This document shows positions 46,469 to 55,660 of a stretch of 64,000 bases of DNA, in pieces. The position numbers were made by a program, and so were the translations under genes. The notes beneath the pieces were generated by a model that was not told the DNA's origin, made no database searches, and was given only the letters and a program-made list of their open reading frames with translations. How positions within the stretch are numbered: the stretch's first letter is position 1; every line of letters begins with the position of its first letter. Source of the DNA: Gimesia alba. Lineage in GTDB: Bacteria; Planctomycetota; Planctomycetia; Planctomycetales; Planctomycetaceae. The stretch is taken from assembly GCF_007744675.1 (NCBI RefSeq), contig NZ_CP036269.1, forward strand, positions 5,869,546 to 5,933,545, given 5' to 3'.

Positions 46469-47760
46469 CTATATTCAACCGACTCGAATCAAACGTTCGC
46501 GGTTACTGTCGCTCATTCCCTACCACATTTACTAAAGCCCAGAACGCCAATTTGCGCGATGCTGAGGGTAACGAATTTATCGACTTTCTTGCGGGCGCAG
46601 GAACCTTAAACTACGGCCATAACAATCCAAAACTGAAAGCAAAGCTGATCGAGTTTCTGGAACGGGACGGGATGCTGCACGGCCTCGACATGCAAACGGA
46701 TGCAAAGGCTCGCTTCCTGGAAGTTTTTGAAAAACGAATTCTCTCTCCACTGGAACTCGATTACAAAGTCCAGTTCACTGGACCAACTGGAACAAACGCT
46801 GTTGAAGCCGCATTAAAGCTGGCACGAAAAGTGACTGGGCGTACGAACGTAATCTCGTTCACCAATGGTTTTCATGGTGTAAGCCTGGGATCAGTTGCCG
46901 CTACGGGAAACAGCCATTTTCGTGATGCCGCAGGGACACCTCTGAATAACGTGACCTTTATGCCCTACTACGGTTACATGGGCTCCAATATGGACACACT
47001 GGAATATTTTGAGACCATCCTCAAAGACAGCAGTAGCGGTTTAGACCTGCCTGCTGCCGTAATTGTCGAAACGGTACAAGGTGAGGGTGGTGTAAATGTA
47101 GCCAGTACAGAATGGCTGCAACAACTGGAAACACTCTGCCAGGAACACGGAATCCTGTTGATTATCGATGATATCCAGGTTGGCTGTGGACGAACGGGGA
47201 ACTTTTTCAGCTTTGAAAAAGCGGGCATCGTGCCTGACATCGTCACGCTTTCCAAATCGCTCAGCGCTTACGGTTTACCGATGTCTCTGGTACTGATGAA
47301 GTCAGACCTCGATCAGTGGGAACCGGGTGAGCACAACGGAACCTTCCGTGGCAACAACCTGGCTTTTGTCTCAGCAGCCGAAGCGATTGAACTGTACTGG
47401 AGCGATTACCGCTTCGCACGCGAAGTCCTCCGAAAAGGGGCCTTGATTAAAAATCGACTGGAAGAGATTGCAGAAAACGTGAGTGATGTTGATCTGGAAG
47501 TGCGCGGTACCGGCATGATCTGGGGACTGGCCTGCCAGGAATGCCCGGGATTGCCTGAAAAGATTTCAGCGGCTGCATTCGAACGTGGTTTGATCATCGA
47601 AACCAGTGGAACTGACAGCCATGTCCTGAAAATTCTCCCGCCGTTAACCATCGAAGATGACCAACTGCTGCAAGGGCTGGATATTGTCGCCGACAGCCTG
47701 AAAGCGGTACTCAACGATGACAGCATTCTGGAAGAACTGGGTCTGGTACACGCAGACTGA
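46465..47760 (+). CDS. ectB: Diaminobutyrate-2-oxoglutarate aminotransferase
   Basis: The protein has 431 aa. Class III aminotransferase: [38 protein letters not shown] (cofactor phosphate loop), [13 protein letters not shown] (cofactor Asp) and [13 protein letters not shown] with the Schiff-base Lys. It makes L-2,4-diaminobutyrate from aspartate semialdehyde and glutamate, the first ectoine step. The [13 protein letters not shown] motif is characteristic of EctB. Confidence 0.96.
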   Translation: MTIFNRLESNVRGYCRSFPTTFTKAQNANLRDAEGNEFIDFLAGAGTLNYGHNNPKLKAKLIEFLERDGMLHGLDMQTDAKARFLEVFEKRILSPLELDYKVQFTGPTGTNAVEAALKLARKVTGRTNVISFTNGFHGVSLGSVAATGNSHFRDAAGTPLNNVTFMPYYGYMGSNMDTLEYFETILKDSSSGLDLPAAVIVETVQGEGGVNVASTEWLQQLETLCQEHGILLIIDDIQVGCGRTGNFFSFEKAGIVPDIVTLSKSLSAYGLPMSLVLMKSDLDQWEPGEHNGTFRGNNLAFVSAAEAIELYWSDYRFAREVLRKGALIKNRLEEIAENVSDVDLEVRGTGMIWGLACQECPGLPEKISAAAFERGLIIETSGTDSHVLKILPPLTIEDDQLLQGLDIVADSLKAVLNDDSILEELGLVHAD

Positions 47761-47800
47761 TCTCAGTATAGAAAATAAGATAAGAAGAGAGACACACATC

Positions 47801-48196
47801 ATGATTGTACGTCAACTGAATGACATTCTCGGAACCGAACGCGATATCAAAGCCAAAACCTGGAACAGCCGACGGTTATTGCTCGCGAATGAAAATATGG
47901 GATTTTCCCTGCACGATACGATTATTCATCCAGGAACGGAAACAGAAATCTGGTACCAGAATCATCTGGAAGCCGTCTATTGCATCGAAGGGGAAGGCGA
48001 GATTGAACTCATCCCCGATGGGCCCACGCATCCGATTTCTCCCGGCATGATGTATGCGCTCGATGAAAATGATCGTCATCTGCTAAGAGCCAAAACACAG
48101 CTGCGCATGGTCTGCGTCTTCAACCCACCTGTCACCGGACAGGAAGTTCATGATGAAAATGGCGCCTACCCGGCTGCTGCTGCGGCAGAAAATTGA
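47801..48196 (+). CDS. ectC: L-ectoine synthase
   Basis: ATG 47801 gives 131 aa, the normal length. Cupin fold: [16 protein letters not shown], the Fe-binding region [22 protein letters not shown], and [23 protein letters not shown]. It closes N-acetyl-diaminobutyrate to ectoine. No ectD (hydroxylase) or dedicated aspartokinase gene follows, so the product should be ectoine. It is 48 bp from the TRAP genes, likely one operon. Confidence 0.97.
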   Translation: MIVRQLNDILGTERDIKAKTWNSRRLLLANENMGFSLHDTIIHPGTETEIWYQNHLEAVYCIEGEGEIELIPDGPTHPISPGMMYALDENDRHLLRAKTQLRMVCVFNPPVTGQEVHDENGAYPAAAAAEN

Positions 48197-48244
48197 ATCA
48201 ACAATGCCCAAACAATTTCTTGCAAGTCAGCCAAAGCCGTTTAG

Positions 48245-48775
48245 ATGAATCTGCTCTTCCGCTTTATCCAACGTATCGAAGCATTTCTTCTTGCCTGGTC
48301 AATCATCGCGATTGCTGCCCTGTCAATCGGTAATGTTTTTTGCCGCGCGCTGCTCGGCTTCAGTCTCGCCTTCACCGGCGAACTCTCACAATTTCTCATC
48401 ATCATCGTCACATTCATCGGGCTGAGTTACGCAACAAGCCGCGGCAGACACATTCGGATGACGGCCCTCTACGACCAACTCAACAAACGCTGGCGGAAGA
48501 GATTGATGATTCTCATCTGCATTTTCACCGCACTGTTGATGTTTGCATTGACCTGGTACTCATTTGAATATATTTCCACCGTCTATTTCCTGGAGACGGT
48601 CTCTCCCGTTTTACAGGTCCCCCTGTATCTGGTTTACTTGTGCGTCCCGCTGGGTTTCACGTTATCCGCCATCCAATACACGCTGACGGCTGTGCGGAAC
48701 GTCATTTCTTCCGACGTTTATATTTCGTTCACTCAGAAGGACGAATATGAATCCCCTGTCATCGGAGAAGTGTAA
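48245..48775 (+). CDS. TRAP transporter small permease (DctQ-like)
   Basis: The protein has 176 aa with four membrane segments. The DctQ hallmark is VFCRALLGFSLAFTGELSQFLIII, and GRHIRMTALYDQLNKRWRKRL matches the conserved cytosolic loop. It pairs with the large permease that follows. Position directly after ectABC suggests uptake or recapture of ectoine-like solutes, as in TeaABC/UehABC systems. Substrate is inferred from context. Confidence 0.88.
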   Translation: MNLLFRFIQRIEAFLLAWSIIAIAALSIGNVFCRALLGFSLAFTGELSQFLIIIVTFIGLSYATSRGRHIRMTALYDQLNKRWRKRLMILICIFTALLMFALTWYSFEYISTVYFLETVSPVLQVPLYLVYLCVPLGFTLSAIQYTLTAVRNVISSDVYISFTQKDEYESPVIGEV

Positions 48776-48804
48776 CTTGAACTTTTCCGAACAGAGGTGA
48801 ATCC

Positions 48805-50094
48805 GTGGAAGCGTTACTCATCATCGGGGTTATGCTCATATTGCTGATGTCCGGGTTCCCGATGAAGGTCCCGCTCATTACAGCAGCCTTCGCCGTTCTA
48901 CTGGTCTTCCACCCGGATGTCACCCCGGCCGTCCTCATTCAGCAAATGATCGGTGGGATCAAACCGGCTGCCTTATTAGCCGTCCCGATGTTCATTTTTG
49001 CTGCCGACATCATGACACGCGGCAACTCAGCCAATCGCTTACTGGATCTGGTAACGGCGTTTGTGGGACACCTGCGTGGCGGATTGCCGATTGCCAGTGC
49101 CGTCAGTTGTACGCTGTTCGGGGCGATGTCCGGTTCAACGCAAGCCACCGTGGTCGCGATCGGCGGCCCGTTACGACCACAGCTGCTCAGAGCCGGCTAT
49201 TCCGATTCCTTCACGACCGCCCTGATCATTAATGCCAGTGATATCGCCCTGCTCATTCCGCCCAGTATCGGCATGATTGTCTACGGCGTCGTTTCCGGCA
49301 CCTCGATCGGCGAGCTGTTTATCGCCGGTATCGGCCCCGGCCTGTTGGTCTTGCTCCTGTTTTGTGTCTATTGCTGGTTCGCTTCGATTCGGATGAAAAT
49401 CCCGCGACAACCCAAAGCAGATTCATCCACGCGCAAAACAGCAGCCAAACGAGCCCTGCTCCCATTGGGATTCCCGGTCATCATCATTGGTGGCATCTAT
49501 TCAGGAATCTTCAGCCCGATCGAAGCGGCTGCAGTATCCGTACTTTACGCGGCGATTCTGGAAATTCTCTTTTTTCGCGAACTTTCGCTGAAAGACATCC
49601 CGGAGATTGCCCTCTCAACCGGCTTAGTCACAGCCGTAGTGTTTATCCTCGTCGGATCGGGAGCCGCCTTCAGTTGGGTGATCTCTTTTGCACAACTCCC
49701 CGATGCGCTCATCAATGACTGGCTCGGGCTCACCGCCGACTCCGGTTACTGGACGATCATGTTGACGATTGCCATCGCTTATTTCATCGGTTGCATGTTT
49801 GTCGACCCGATCGTGGTGATCTTGATTCTGACTCCCATCTTCCATCCTGTGGCCGCTGCCGCCGGTATTGATCCCGTATTGGTGGGAATCGTCGTCACAC
49901 TGCAAGTCGCCATCGGTTCCGCGACGCCTCCGTTTGGCTGTGATATCTTTACGGCGATTGCCATCTTCCGACGCCCCTATCTTGAAGTCATTCGAGGCAC
50001 TCCCCCGTTTATTGCCATACTGTTATTTGCAGCCGTGTTACTGATTGCCTTTCCCGGCATTTCCCTGTTTCTGCGCAATCTTGCCTTTGGTTGA
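48805..50094 (+). CDS. TRAP transporter large permease (DctM-like)
   Basis: The protein has 429 aa and a GTG start with AGAGGTGA upstream. About twelve membrane segments. DctM signatures include GFPMKVPLITAAFAVLL, AVPMFIFAADIMTRGNSANRL, GAMSGSTQATVVAIGG and PPSIGMIVYGVVSGTSIGELFIAG. The sodium-coupled translocation unit of the TRAP system. Gap to the small permease is 29 bp. Confidence 0.94.
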   Translation: MEALLIIGVMLILLMSGFPMKVPLITAAFAVLLVFHPDVTPAVLIQQMIGGIKPAALLAVPMFIFAADIMTRGNSANRLLDLVTAFVGHLRGGLPIASAVSCTLFGAMSGSTQATVVAIGGPLRPQLLRAGYSDSFTTALIINASDIALLIPPSIGMIVYGVVSGTSIGELFIAGIGPGLLVLLLFCVYCWFASIRMKIPRQPKADSSTRKTAAKRALLPLGFPVIIIGGIYSGIFSPIEAAAVSVLYAAILEILFFRELSLKDIPEIALSTGLVTAVVFILVGSGAAFSWVISFAQLPDALINDWLGLTADSGYWTIMLTIAIAYFIGCMFVDPIVVILILTPIFHPVAAAAGIDPVLVGIVVTLQVAIGSATPPFGCDIFTAIAIFRRPYLEVIRGTPPFIAILLFAAVLLIAFPGISLFLRNLAFG

Positions 50095-50110
50095 TCGAAG
50101 TGGACACGAC

Positions 50111-51175
50111 ATGAATCTTTCGCCTCTTTATAGATCGTTCCTCATGGTCAGTCTCTTGACCTTGATTGCCCTGCTTCCTGCCTGCAGTTCAGAAAGCAAA
50201 ACGCAGTCTAGAAAACCGGTTCAGTGGCGATTTGCGATTGAAGAAACCGTCGGCAGTGTCCAGCACAAATACGCACTCAAATTTAAGGAACTCGTCGAAG
50301 CGCGATCAGAGGGAGAAATTGAAGTCACGATTTACCCGTACGGGACACTCGGGACTTCAGATCAGATTACCGAACTGGTCGATATGGGCGTCATTCAATT
50401 TGCCATGGCGTCGCCGGGACATCTCGGTAAGCTGATCCCGGAAGTACAGGTCTTTCTCTTACACTTCCTCTTTTCGGACGATGACGAAATCAATAACAAA
50501 GTTCTGAATGAAGATCCCGAGCTGCGGGAAACTTTCAACGAACTTTACGCTCGCAAGAATTTGAAATTGCTCTCCATCTTCTCGGAAGGCTGGCAGGTCT
50601 GGACCACTAAGAAATCGATTCAGACCCCTGACGACTTTCGCGGCGTCAAAATGCGGGTCATGACCTCACCGTTACTGCTCGCCGCCTACGAAGCCTATGG
50701 GGCCAGTCCGACTCCACTGCCTTATTCCGAAGTCTACTCGGCGCTGCAATTGAATATGATCGACGGACAGGAAAATCCGGTGTTTGCTATTCAGGAAATG
50801 AGCTTCTATGAAGTCACCAACTGGATGATTTTCGCCCGGCACGCCCCTTTCATTTCCACATCAGTCACCAATCGAGAATTCTTCGACTCGCTTCCCCCAG
50901 AACGCCAGAAGTTGATCACGGACGTCGTCAGCGAATTAAACGGTTACATTCTTGAGGTTCAGAAACAGTTCAACCGTGATCGCCTGGACTTGATTCGTGA
51001 GAACAAACCCAAGCTGAAGATCATCACCGAACTCACACCCGCGCAACGTGAATTATTCCGTCAGTCCAGTCAACCGGTACGGGAGCAGTTCATCGAAATG
51101 ACCGGTGAAGACGGTCAACACCTGCTGGAAATGATCAAATCCAAAATCCGGGCTCTGGAATCGCAAGACGATTAG
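50111..51175 (+). CDS. TRAP transporter substrate-binding lipoprotein (DctP-like)
   Basis: ATG 50111 gives 354 aa. The leader ends in a lipobox (LIALLPAC), so it is probably membrane-tethered, unlike the usual soluble TRAP binding proteins. The family blocks are ALKFKELVEARSEGEIEVTIYP, FRGVKMRVMTSPLLLAAYEAYG, PLPYSEVYSALQLNMIDGQENP. The conserved Arg that binds substrate carboxylates is likely in KMRVM. It completes the TRAP operon. Ectoine is the likely ligand by context. Confidence 0.9.
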   Translation: MNLSPLYRSFLMVSLLTLIALLPACSSESKTQSRKPVQWRFAIEETVGSVQHKYALKFKELVEARSEGEIEVTIYPYGTLGTSDQITELVDMGVIQFAMASPGHLGKLIPEVQVFLLHFLFSDDDEINNKVLNEDPELRETFNELYARKNLKLLSIFSEGWQVWTTKKSIQTPDDFRGVKMRVMTSPLLLAAYEAYGASPTPLPYSEVYSALQLNMIDGQENPVFAIQEMSFYEVTNWMIFARHAPFISTSVTNREFFDSLPPERQKLITDVVSELNGYILEVQKQFNRDRLDLIRENKPKLKIITELTPAQRELFRQSSQPVREQFIEMTGEDGQHLLEMIKSKIRALESQDD

Positions 51176-51362
51176 CCCCTGCCCGTTGACTCTTCATCCG
51201 CTTCAATTCGTTAAAAGTTCTTCAACTCATCCGAACCACGGCCTGCCCCTTCTTGTCCAAGTGGGAACCGTTGTATGTCGTCTGTCCAGCGGCGTGCGGG
51301 CCACCGAATCAGGTTGGGTGCTGCACGTCCCGTGTATGGTTTCTAAACCAGGTGATGTCAAC

Positions 51363-51438
51363 GTCAGGATAGCTCAAATGGCAGAGCATCAGACTATGAA
51401 TCTGAAAGTTGCGGGTTCGAGTCCCGTTCCGACTACCA
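51363..51438 (+). tRNA. tRNA-like gene with anticodon ATG and irregular acceptor stem
   Basis: Cloverleaf: D-arm GCTC/GAGC (51372-51375, 51384-51387), anticodon stem TCAGA/TCTGA with loop CTATGAA (51394-51400, anticodon 51396-51398 ATG, which would read CAU), T-arm GCGGG/CCCGT with loop TTCGAGT (51416-51422), and encoded CCA (51436-51438). The acceptor pairs only as GTC/GAC plus GGA/TCC with A51366 bulged. Bacterial tRNA-His normally has GTG and an extra 5' G. This may be a degenerate tRNA or a tRNA mimic. It lies 459 bp before the slipin gene. Confidence 0.75.
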
Positions 51439-51897
51439 GAGCCGGCCAACCGCCGGTTCACCAAATGCTTGAACAGCATTACCCCTGAAAACCGGACGAA
51501 GGCAGATGTTCTACGATCGGCTTTGGGTGATGGACTGTTTCTGAATCGCTTGCGACTCAGACCAGAAACATTGCCCGAAGCAGCACGCGGCGACGCCCTG
51601 CAGTTCGTGGATACCGTGTTCGTGCTTCCTAAGTGGAAGCACATCGAAACAATGTTGCATTTCCGAATGGAATCCTGCGGGAGACCAGGACGAAGCGCGA
51701 CAGCGTGACGGTGTGTGGACACTATGGAAGGCGTTCACTCAAGCGGACTCCGCGATTTGCCCGTGTGATTGGCGAACATTCTGTCTTCGAAAGGTGTCTT
51801 CAACAAACTGTTTGCGGTACTGAAACCGTTTTTTATGTATGTGCTCTCAATGAAATGGAGCGGAAAGGCCCAGGGATAGTCCCTGAGGAGGTATGAG
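51439..51897 (+). other. Non-coding-looking stretch between the tRNA-like gene and slipin, 459 bp
   Basis: No open frame here has a ribosome-binding site or protein-like composition. It ends in a short perfect hairpin just before the slipin ribosome-binding site. It could be a long leader or an unrecognised RNA that follows the tRNA-like element. Confidence 0.4.
51871..51885 (+). promoter_or_regulatory. Hairpin abutting the slipin ribosome-binding site
   Basis: CAGGGA-TAG-TCCCTG is a perfect 6-bp stem with a 3-nt loop, immediately followed by GAGGAGG and then ATG 51898. The stem does not cover the ribosome-binding site itself. Confidence 0.5.
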
Positions 51898-53004
51898 ATG
51901 TTTGGTATCAAACGCTATGAAATTCGCAGCTACGAACTGGGGCTGGTGTTCCGGAATGGAGAATTCCAGGGACTGCTCAACGAGGGAACGCACTGGTACT
52001 TCAAGCCGTTCTCAGACTTCTATGTGGATGTCGTCTCGCTGCGAGAACCGTTGCTGGTTCATCAGCACCTGGACCTACTCGTGAAATCTAAAGCACTCGA
52101 GGGACATGCGATCGTGCTGGACCTGAAAGACCACGAACGCGGTCTGGTCTGGATTGAAAATCGATTCAGCCACATTCTGCCACCTGGACCTTATGTTTAC
52201 TGGACGGGTCAGAAAGAGGTACGGATTGAGGTGATCGATGCGCACGAGGTCCGTTTCGAGCACGTTGATTTAAAGCTGATCGCACGTAGTTCCATGGCGA
52301 AGCAGTATCTTGATATCTGCACGGTTGAACGTGACCGCGTGGGTGTTCTATTCATCGACGGTCAGTATGTCGATGCTTTGGCTCCGGGGATCTATGCCTT
52401 CTGGCTGGGTCAGTCTGATGCGCTAGTGGTTGAAATCGACATGCGTGAAACGACGGTTGACGTCAACGGTCAGGACATCATGACGGCTGACAAAGTCACG
52501 CTGCGAGTGAACGCTGCAGTTACGTACAAAGTGATTGACGCGCGAAAAGCAGTTAGCCAGACCGACAACGTGCGGCAGGCTCTGTATCGCGAAACGCAGC
52601 TGGTGCTGCGGGCGGTCCTGGGTGCGCGTGAGCTGGACGTCTTCCTGACAGAAAAGGATGCGCTGGCGAACGACATCGAAGAAAGTATTCGCCGTCGCGC
52701 AGGTGAACTGGGTCTGGAAATCGCTTCGGTTGGCATTCGTGATGTCATCCTGCCGGGCGAGATGAAGGACCTGATGAACAAGGTTACGGAGGCCAAAAAA
52801 GCAGCCGAGGCCAACCTGATCGCACGCCGTGAGGAAACGGCGGCGATCCGCAGTCAGGTCAACACGGCCAAGTTGCTGCAGGACAACCCGGTTCTGATGC
52901 GGATGCGGGAACTGGAAGTCCTGGAAAAGATCGCTTCGAAAAACAAGCTCAACATCGTCCTCGGCGAGAAGGGCCTGGCAGATCGAGTGGTCAACCTGCT
53001 GTAG
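51898..53004 (+). CDS. SPFH/Band-7 (slipin-type) protein
   Basis: The protein has 368 aa. AGGAGG is 6 bases before ATG. The N-terminal ~150 residues are two divergent β-rich repeats (RSYELGLVFRNGEF and CTVERDRVGVLFIDGQY), then an SPFH core (DVNGQDIMTADKVTLRVNAAVTYKV, LRAVLGARELDVFLTEKDA) and a coiled-coil region (NKVTEAKKAAEANLIARREE). It lacks an obvious N-terminal membrane helix. Slipins of this type occur in some bacterial RNA-repair (RtcB-containing) gene groups; no rtcB is in this window. Function is unknown. A strong terminator follows. Confidence 0.85.
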   Translation: MFGIKRYEIRSYELGLVFRNGEFQGLLNEGTHWYFKPFSDFYVDVVSLREPLLVHQHLDLLVKSKALEGHAIVLDLKDHERGLVWIENRFSHILPPGPYVYWTGQKEVRIEVIDAHEVRFEHVDLKLIARSSMAKQYLDICTVERDRVGVLFIDGQYVDALAPGIYAFWLGQSDALVVEIDMRETTVDVNGQDIMTADKVTLRVNAAVTYKVIDARKAVSQTDNVRQALYRETQLVLRAVLGARELDVFLTEKDALANDIEESIRRRAGELGLEIASVGIRDVILPGEMKDLMNKVTEAKKAAEANLIARREETAAIRSQVNTAKLLQDNPVLMRMRELEVLEKIASKNKLNIVLGEKGLADRVVNLL

Positions 53005-53028
53005 TCAGTCAGATGGCATCATCTGCTC

Positions 53029-53062
53029 CCCGGGGATCGAGAAATCGACCCCGGGATTTTTT
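53029..53062 (+). terminator. Rho-independent terminator after slipin
   Basis: An 11-bp GC-rich stem with one bulged A and a GAAA tetraloop (53041-53044) is followed by TTTTTT (53057-53062). It lies 25 bases after the slipin stop. Confidence 0.9.
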
Positions 53063-53080
53063 CATTCAACGGAACGGATT

Positions 53081-53557
53081 TCAATCTTCCTCATTGACAG
53101 AAATCCGGCTTTTCACAAATGCGGCCAGATTCTCCGCGTCATCTGTACCGACACGTAATGTTCCCTTGCGGAGTTTGAGCACAACACATTCGCGTCCCCA
53201 AAGATTCCAGACCCAGCCGCCTCGAAAACTGAGATGAATACCCCAGCCATCCAAAATCGTCGTACGGCCGACTTCGGCACTCAGAATGTCTTCATACAAA
53301 ACTGATCGCTGAAAGAGGGGCAGAGGCCCAAAGCGAATGCGCAGGCGATCGATTTCATCGGCCACCGTCAAATGATGGAAGCCAACAGCGACAACCGTCA
53401 GTAGCAGTCCGATACCGAAGAAATAGAGACACAGATAGGGTCGAGGCGGCTCGTTCCGCGTGAACCATGCTGCCAGATACAGCAGCCCCGCTGCTGCATA
53501 AATAAACAGACAGAGCGGCCCTCGTTGCGTGTGATAATAGATGGCAAGACTGTTCAT
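53081..53557 (-). CDS. Hypothetical membrane protein with PH-like C-terminus
   Basis: The protein has 158 aa. Two hydrophobic segments at ~14-33 and ~40-62 (YLCLYFFGIGLLLTVVAVGF) precede a β-rich domain (RLRIRFGPLPLFQRSVLYEDI, VVLKLRKGTLRVGTDD) that resembles bacterial PH-like domains. Its start overlaps the stop of the upstream zinc-ribbon membrane gene by 4 bp, so they are co-translated. Confidence 0.7.
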   Translation of the reverse strand: MNSLAIYYHTQRGPLCLFIYAAAGLLYLAAWFTRNEPPRPYLCLYFFGIGLLLTVVAVGFHHLTVADEIDRLRIRFGPLPLFQRSVLYEDILSAEVGRTTILDGWGIHLSFRGGWVWNLWGRECVVLKLRKGTLRVGTDDAENLAAFVKSRISVNEED

Positions 53558-54318
53558 CGTTCTCCACTCTCATGCTCAATACTTTCTCCCGACTGTGAAA
53601 CATCATGGGAGACCTCATTCAATAATGTAACGCATTCATGCGTATCCCGAATAGAGAACTTCAGTATCATACTCAATGATACTGGCATTAATGAAAACAT
53701 AACGATCACCAGGCATAGAGTAGAAAAAATAGAAGCTACCTCTTTGCCCAGCAGCGCATTGGTCTGTCTTAACCACAAACTGACAGGTATTCCAATCAAA
53801 ATCCCTGTCAAAGTAACCAAAACGATAAAGCGAACTAAACCGTTCGACTCCGTTTTTGTTTTCTGATAGTGCGCAATTGCAGCCGCTTCTGAATCCAATT
53901 TTCCCTTAAAGAGTCTTGCCATGCAAACGGGACAAAAGCCAGTCATTAGGACCAGTTGCCTGAAACGCCATTTCGCTAAAAACACATGACAACTGGGACA
54001 ATGAGGCCCCGTGTTTTGCCTGAGTTGTTTCGCCTGTCTGAACAGAAACGTGATGGGAACAATTGCTGAAATCAGGAAAATGGGGAAAATGAAGAGAGAG
54101 CTAGTCCCTTTCGGACAGTCAGTCGCTCCCGAATCAATTCCCAAAAATTCATTCAGGTCTGTTTGAAAATACCTTATGATGAGAGCCAACACAAACATCA
54201 ACAAAAAGAGCATGATCCAGGCAATCATCACTCGAATGATGATCTGAAGGTCATATTTTTTGATTGCGGTTTCAAATGCCTCTTTGAAATCGGATATCGT
54301 TTTGGATGAATCATCCAT
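53554..54318 (-). CDS. Hypothetical membrane protein with zinc-ribbon-like cysteines
   Basis: ATG 54318 gives 254 aa. Four hydrophobic segments at ~30-52, 78-97, 163-185 and 200-226. The cytosolic loop has CPSC and CPVC pairs (PHCPSCHVFLAK, FCPVCMARL) 32 residues apart, enough to bind zinc. It forms a two-gene operon with the 53081 gene. No family recognised. Confidence 0.7.
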   Translation of the reverse strand: MDDSSKTISDFKEAFETAIKKYDLQIIIRVMIAWIMLFLLMFVLALIIRYFQTDLNEFLGIDSGATDCPKGTSSLFIFPIFLISAIVPITFLFRQAKQLRQNTGPHCPSCHVFLAKWRFRQLVLMTGFCPVCMARLFKGKLDSEAAAIAHYQKTKTESNGLVRFIVLVTLTGILIGIPVSLWLRQTNALLGKEVASIFSTLCLVIVMFSLMPVSLSMILKFSIRDTHECVTLLNEVSHDVSQSGESIEHESGER

Positions 54319-54596
54319 GCTTATTCTCACTTTGCCTGACTCTCAAAATAAATTTCCTGCCTCTCGCTCTAAGAACGGAATCGGAACGTCTGAGGATCAA
54401 TAGATCTGGTAGATCTTATGACAATATTGATTTCCCATTTCACTCTATTTTAGAATACTTAACCTGTTTCACAGATAAATGTTATGCTACAAACGAACCA
54501 TCTTCATTTATTATTGTCCAGAACCTGACAGCGTCATTCTCAATCAAGTAATCGCTGTGAATCAATTCAGGAACCTAATGGAGCAAGCCGACCACC

Positions 54597-55055
54597 ATGT
54601 CAGAACCGGGCCATATCATCAATTTTTACAGCGTGACGGAACCGTACGGGGAGTTCTCCAATTTTGCCGGGTACCCGATTCAGTTGGATGGAAAACGCTG
54701 GCCGACCTCGGAGCATTATTTTCAGGCGATGAAATTCCAAGATGCCTCACATCAGGAAGCAATCCGTCAAGAGAAATCGCCGATGCGGGCAGCACGGATG
54801 GGCCGCGACCGGAAACGTCCGCTTAGAAAAGACTGGGAATCGGTCAAAGACTCCATCATGCGCAAGGCCGTTGTCTGCAAATTTACGCAACACGACGATC
54901 TGCGTGAACTGCTGCTTTCAACGGGCGAGGCGAAGCTGGTGGAGCACACGACGAATGACGCTTACTGGGGAGATGGGGGAGACGGGAGCGGCAAGAACAT
55001 GCTGGGGCGGATACTGGTGGAAGTCCGGGAACAACTTCGGCAGGAGAGCGTGTGA
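54597..55055 (+). CDS. NADAR-family protein (YbiA-like, ADP-ribose glycosidase class)
   Basis: The protein has 152 aa. Family motifs are GEFSNFAGYPIQLDGKRWPT, SEHYFQAMKF, KAVVCKFTQHDDLRELLLSTG and YWGDGGDGSGKNMLGRIL. NADAR proteins cleave N-glycosidic bonds in ADP-ribose-linked compounds; some reverse guanine ADP-ribosylation of DNA or RNA. Others (YbiA/RibX) act on riboflavin precursors. It converges on kptA with 7 bp between stops. Neighbouring NAD salvage genes favour the ADP-ribose role. Confidence 0.9.
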   Translation: MSEPGHIINFYSVTEPYGEFSNFAGYPIQLDGKRWPTSEHYFQAMKFQDASHQEAIRQEKSPMRAARMGRDRKRPLRKDWESVKDSIMRKAVVCKFTQHDDLRELLLSTGEAKLVEHTTNDAYWGDGGDGSGKNMLGRILVEVREQLRQESV

Positions 55056-55062
55056 TGTCCGC

Positions 55063-55608
55063 TCAGGGAAAATCAATATACGCCGCCGGTACACTTTCTG
55101 TCAGCCAGACCTGATTCGGCGTCACAAAAAATTCACAACCCGCCTGATGCATCTCGAGTGACCGGACTCTGAGCAATACCGGCGTCCCGCGCCTGCGCCC
55201 CACAGTGAGGCTGGTCTGCTCATCCACGTGCAGGTGCACATGATGCCGCTGCATTTTCTTGAGTCCTTCACGGGCGATCGAATCCACAAACTCTCGAGGC
55301 GTGCCGTGAAACAGGATCTCAGGTGGGACAGCTGCTTCATACCCCAGATCGATTTTGACCGAATGCCCCTGATTCGCGCGGATACGTGTGCCCGTTTCAT
55401 CAAAGGAAAACCGCTGTTTATCATTCGTCCGCACCACCATCTCCAAAGTGTTGCGCGACATTGATTTGCCGTGTCGCGCCATGGAGGTTAACAGTTCTTC
55501 TACATCAATCCAGCCTGATTCATCCAGGCTGATTCCAATCGTTTCCGGCTGATGCCGGAGCACCAGACTCAGAAACTTACTTTTTCTTCGTACTTCTTTT
55601 TCGTTCAT
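55063..55608 (-). CDS. kptA: RNA 2'-phosphotransferase (Tpt1/KptA)
   Basis: The protein has 181 aa. Motifs are KFLSLVLRHQPETIGISLDESGWIDV (N-terminal winged helix), IRANQGHSVKID, LFHGTPREFVDSIAREG and RHHVHLH with GRRRGTPVLLRV. KptA uses NAD to remove a 2'-phosphate left by RNA ligation, yielding ADP-ribose 1'',2''-cyclic phosphate and nicotinamide. It is the third gene of the nrtR-pncA-kptA operon (52-bp gap), so its expression is predicted to follow NAD status. Nicotinamide released would feed PncA. Confidence 0.95.
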   Translation of the reverse strand: MNEKEVRRKSKFLSLVLRHQPETIGISLDESGWIDVEELLTSMARHGKSMSRNTLEMVVRTNDKQRFSFDETGTRIRANQGHSVKIDLGYEAAVPPEILFHGTPREFVDSIAREGLKKMQRHHVHLHVDEQTSLTVGRRRGTPVLLRVRSLEMHQAGCEFFVTPNQVWLTESVPAAYIDFP

Positions 55609-55660
55609 TCTTCTTTACTCTTCTTTGTTACTAACTTTTCAAAATTCTGTTTTACTTGTA

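Noticed and set aside
51715-51735. GTGT-GG-ACAC element in the slipin leader as a further NrtR operator
   Set aside because: The spacing between arms is 2 bases and not 7, and it has no promoter around it.
54742-55161. 139-aa frame overlapping NADAR and the kptA end
   Set aside because: It covers two convergent genes with strong family motifs and has no start signal.
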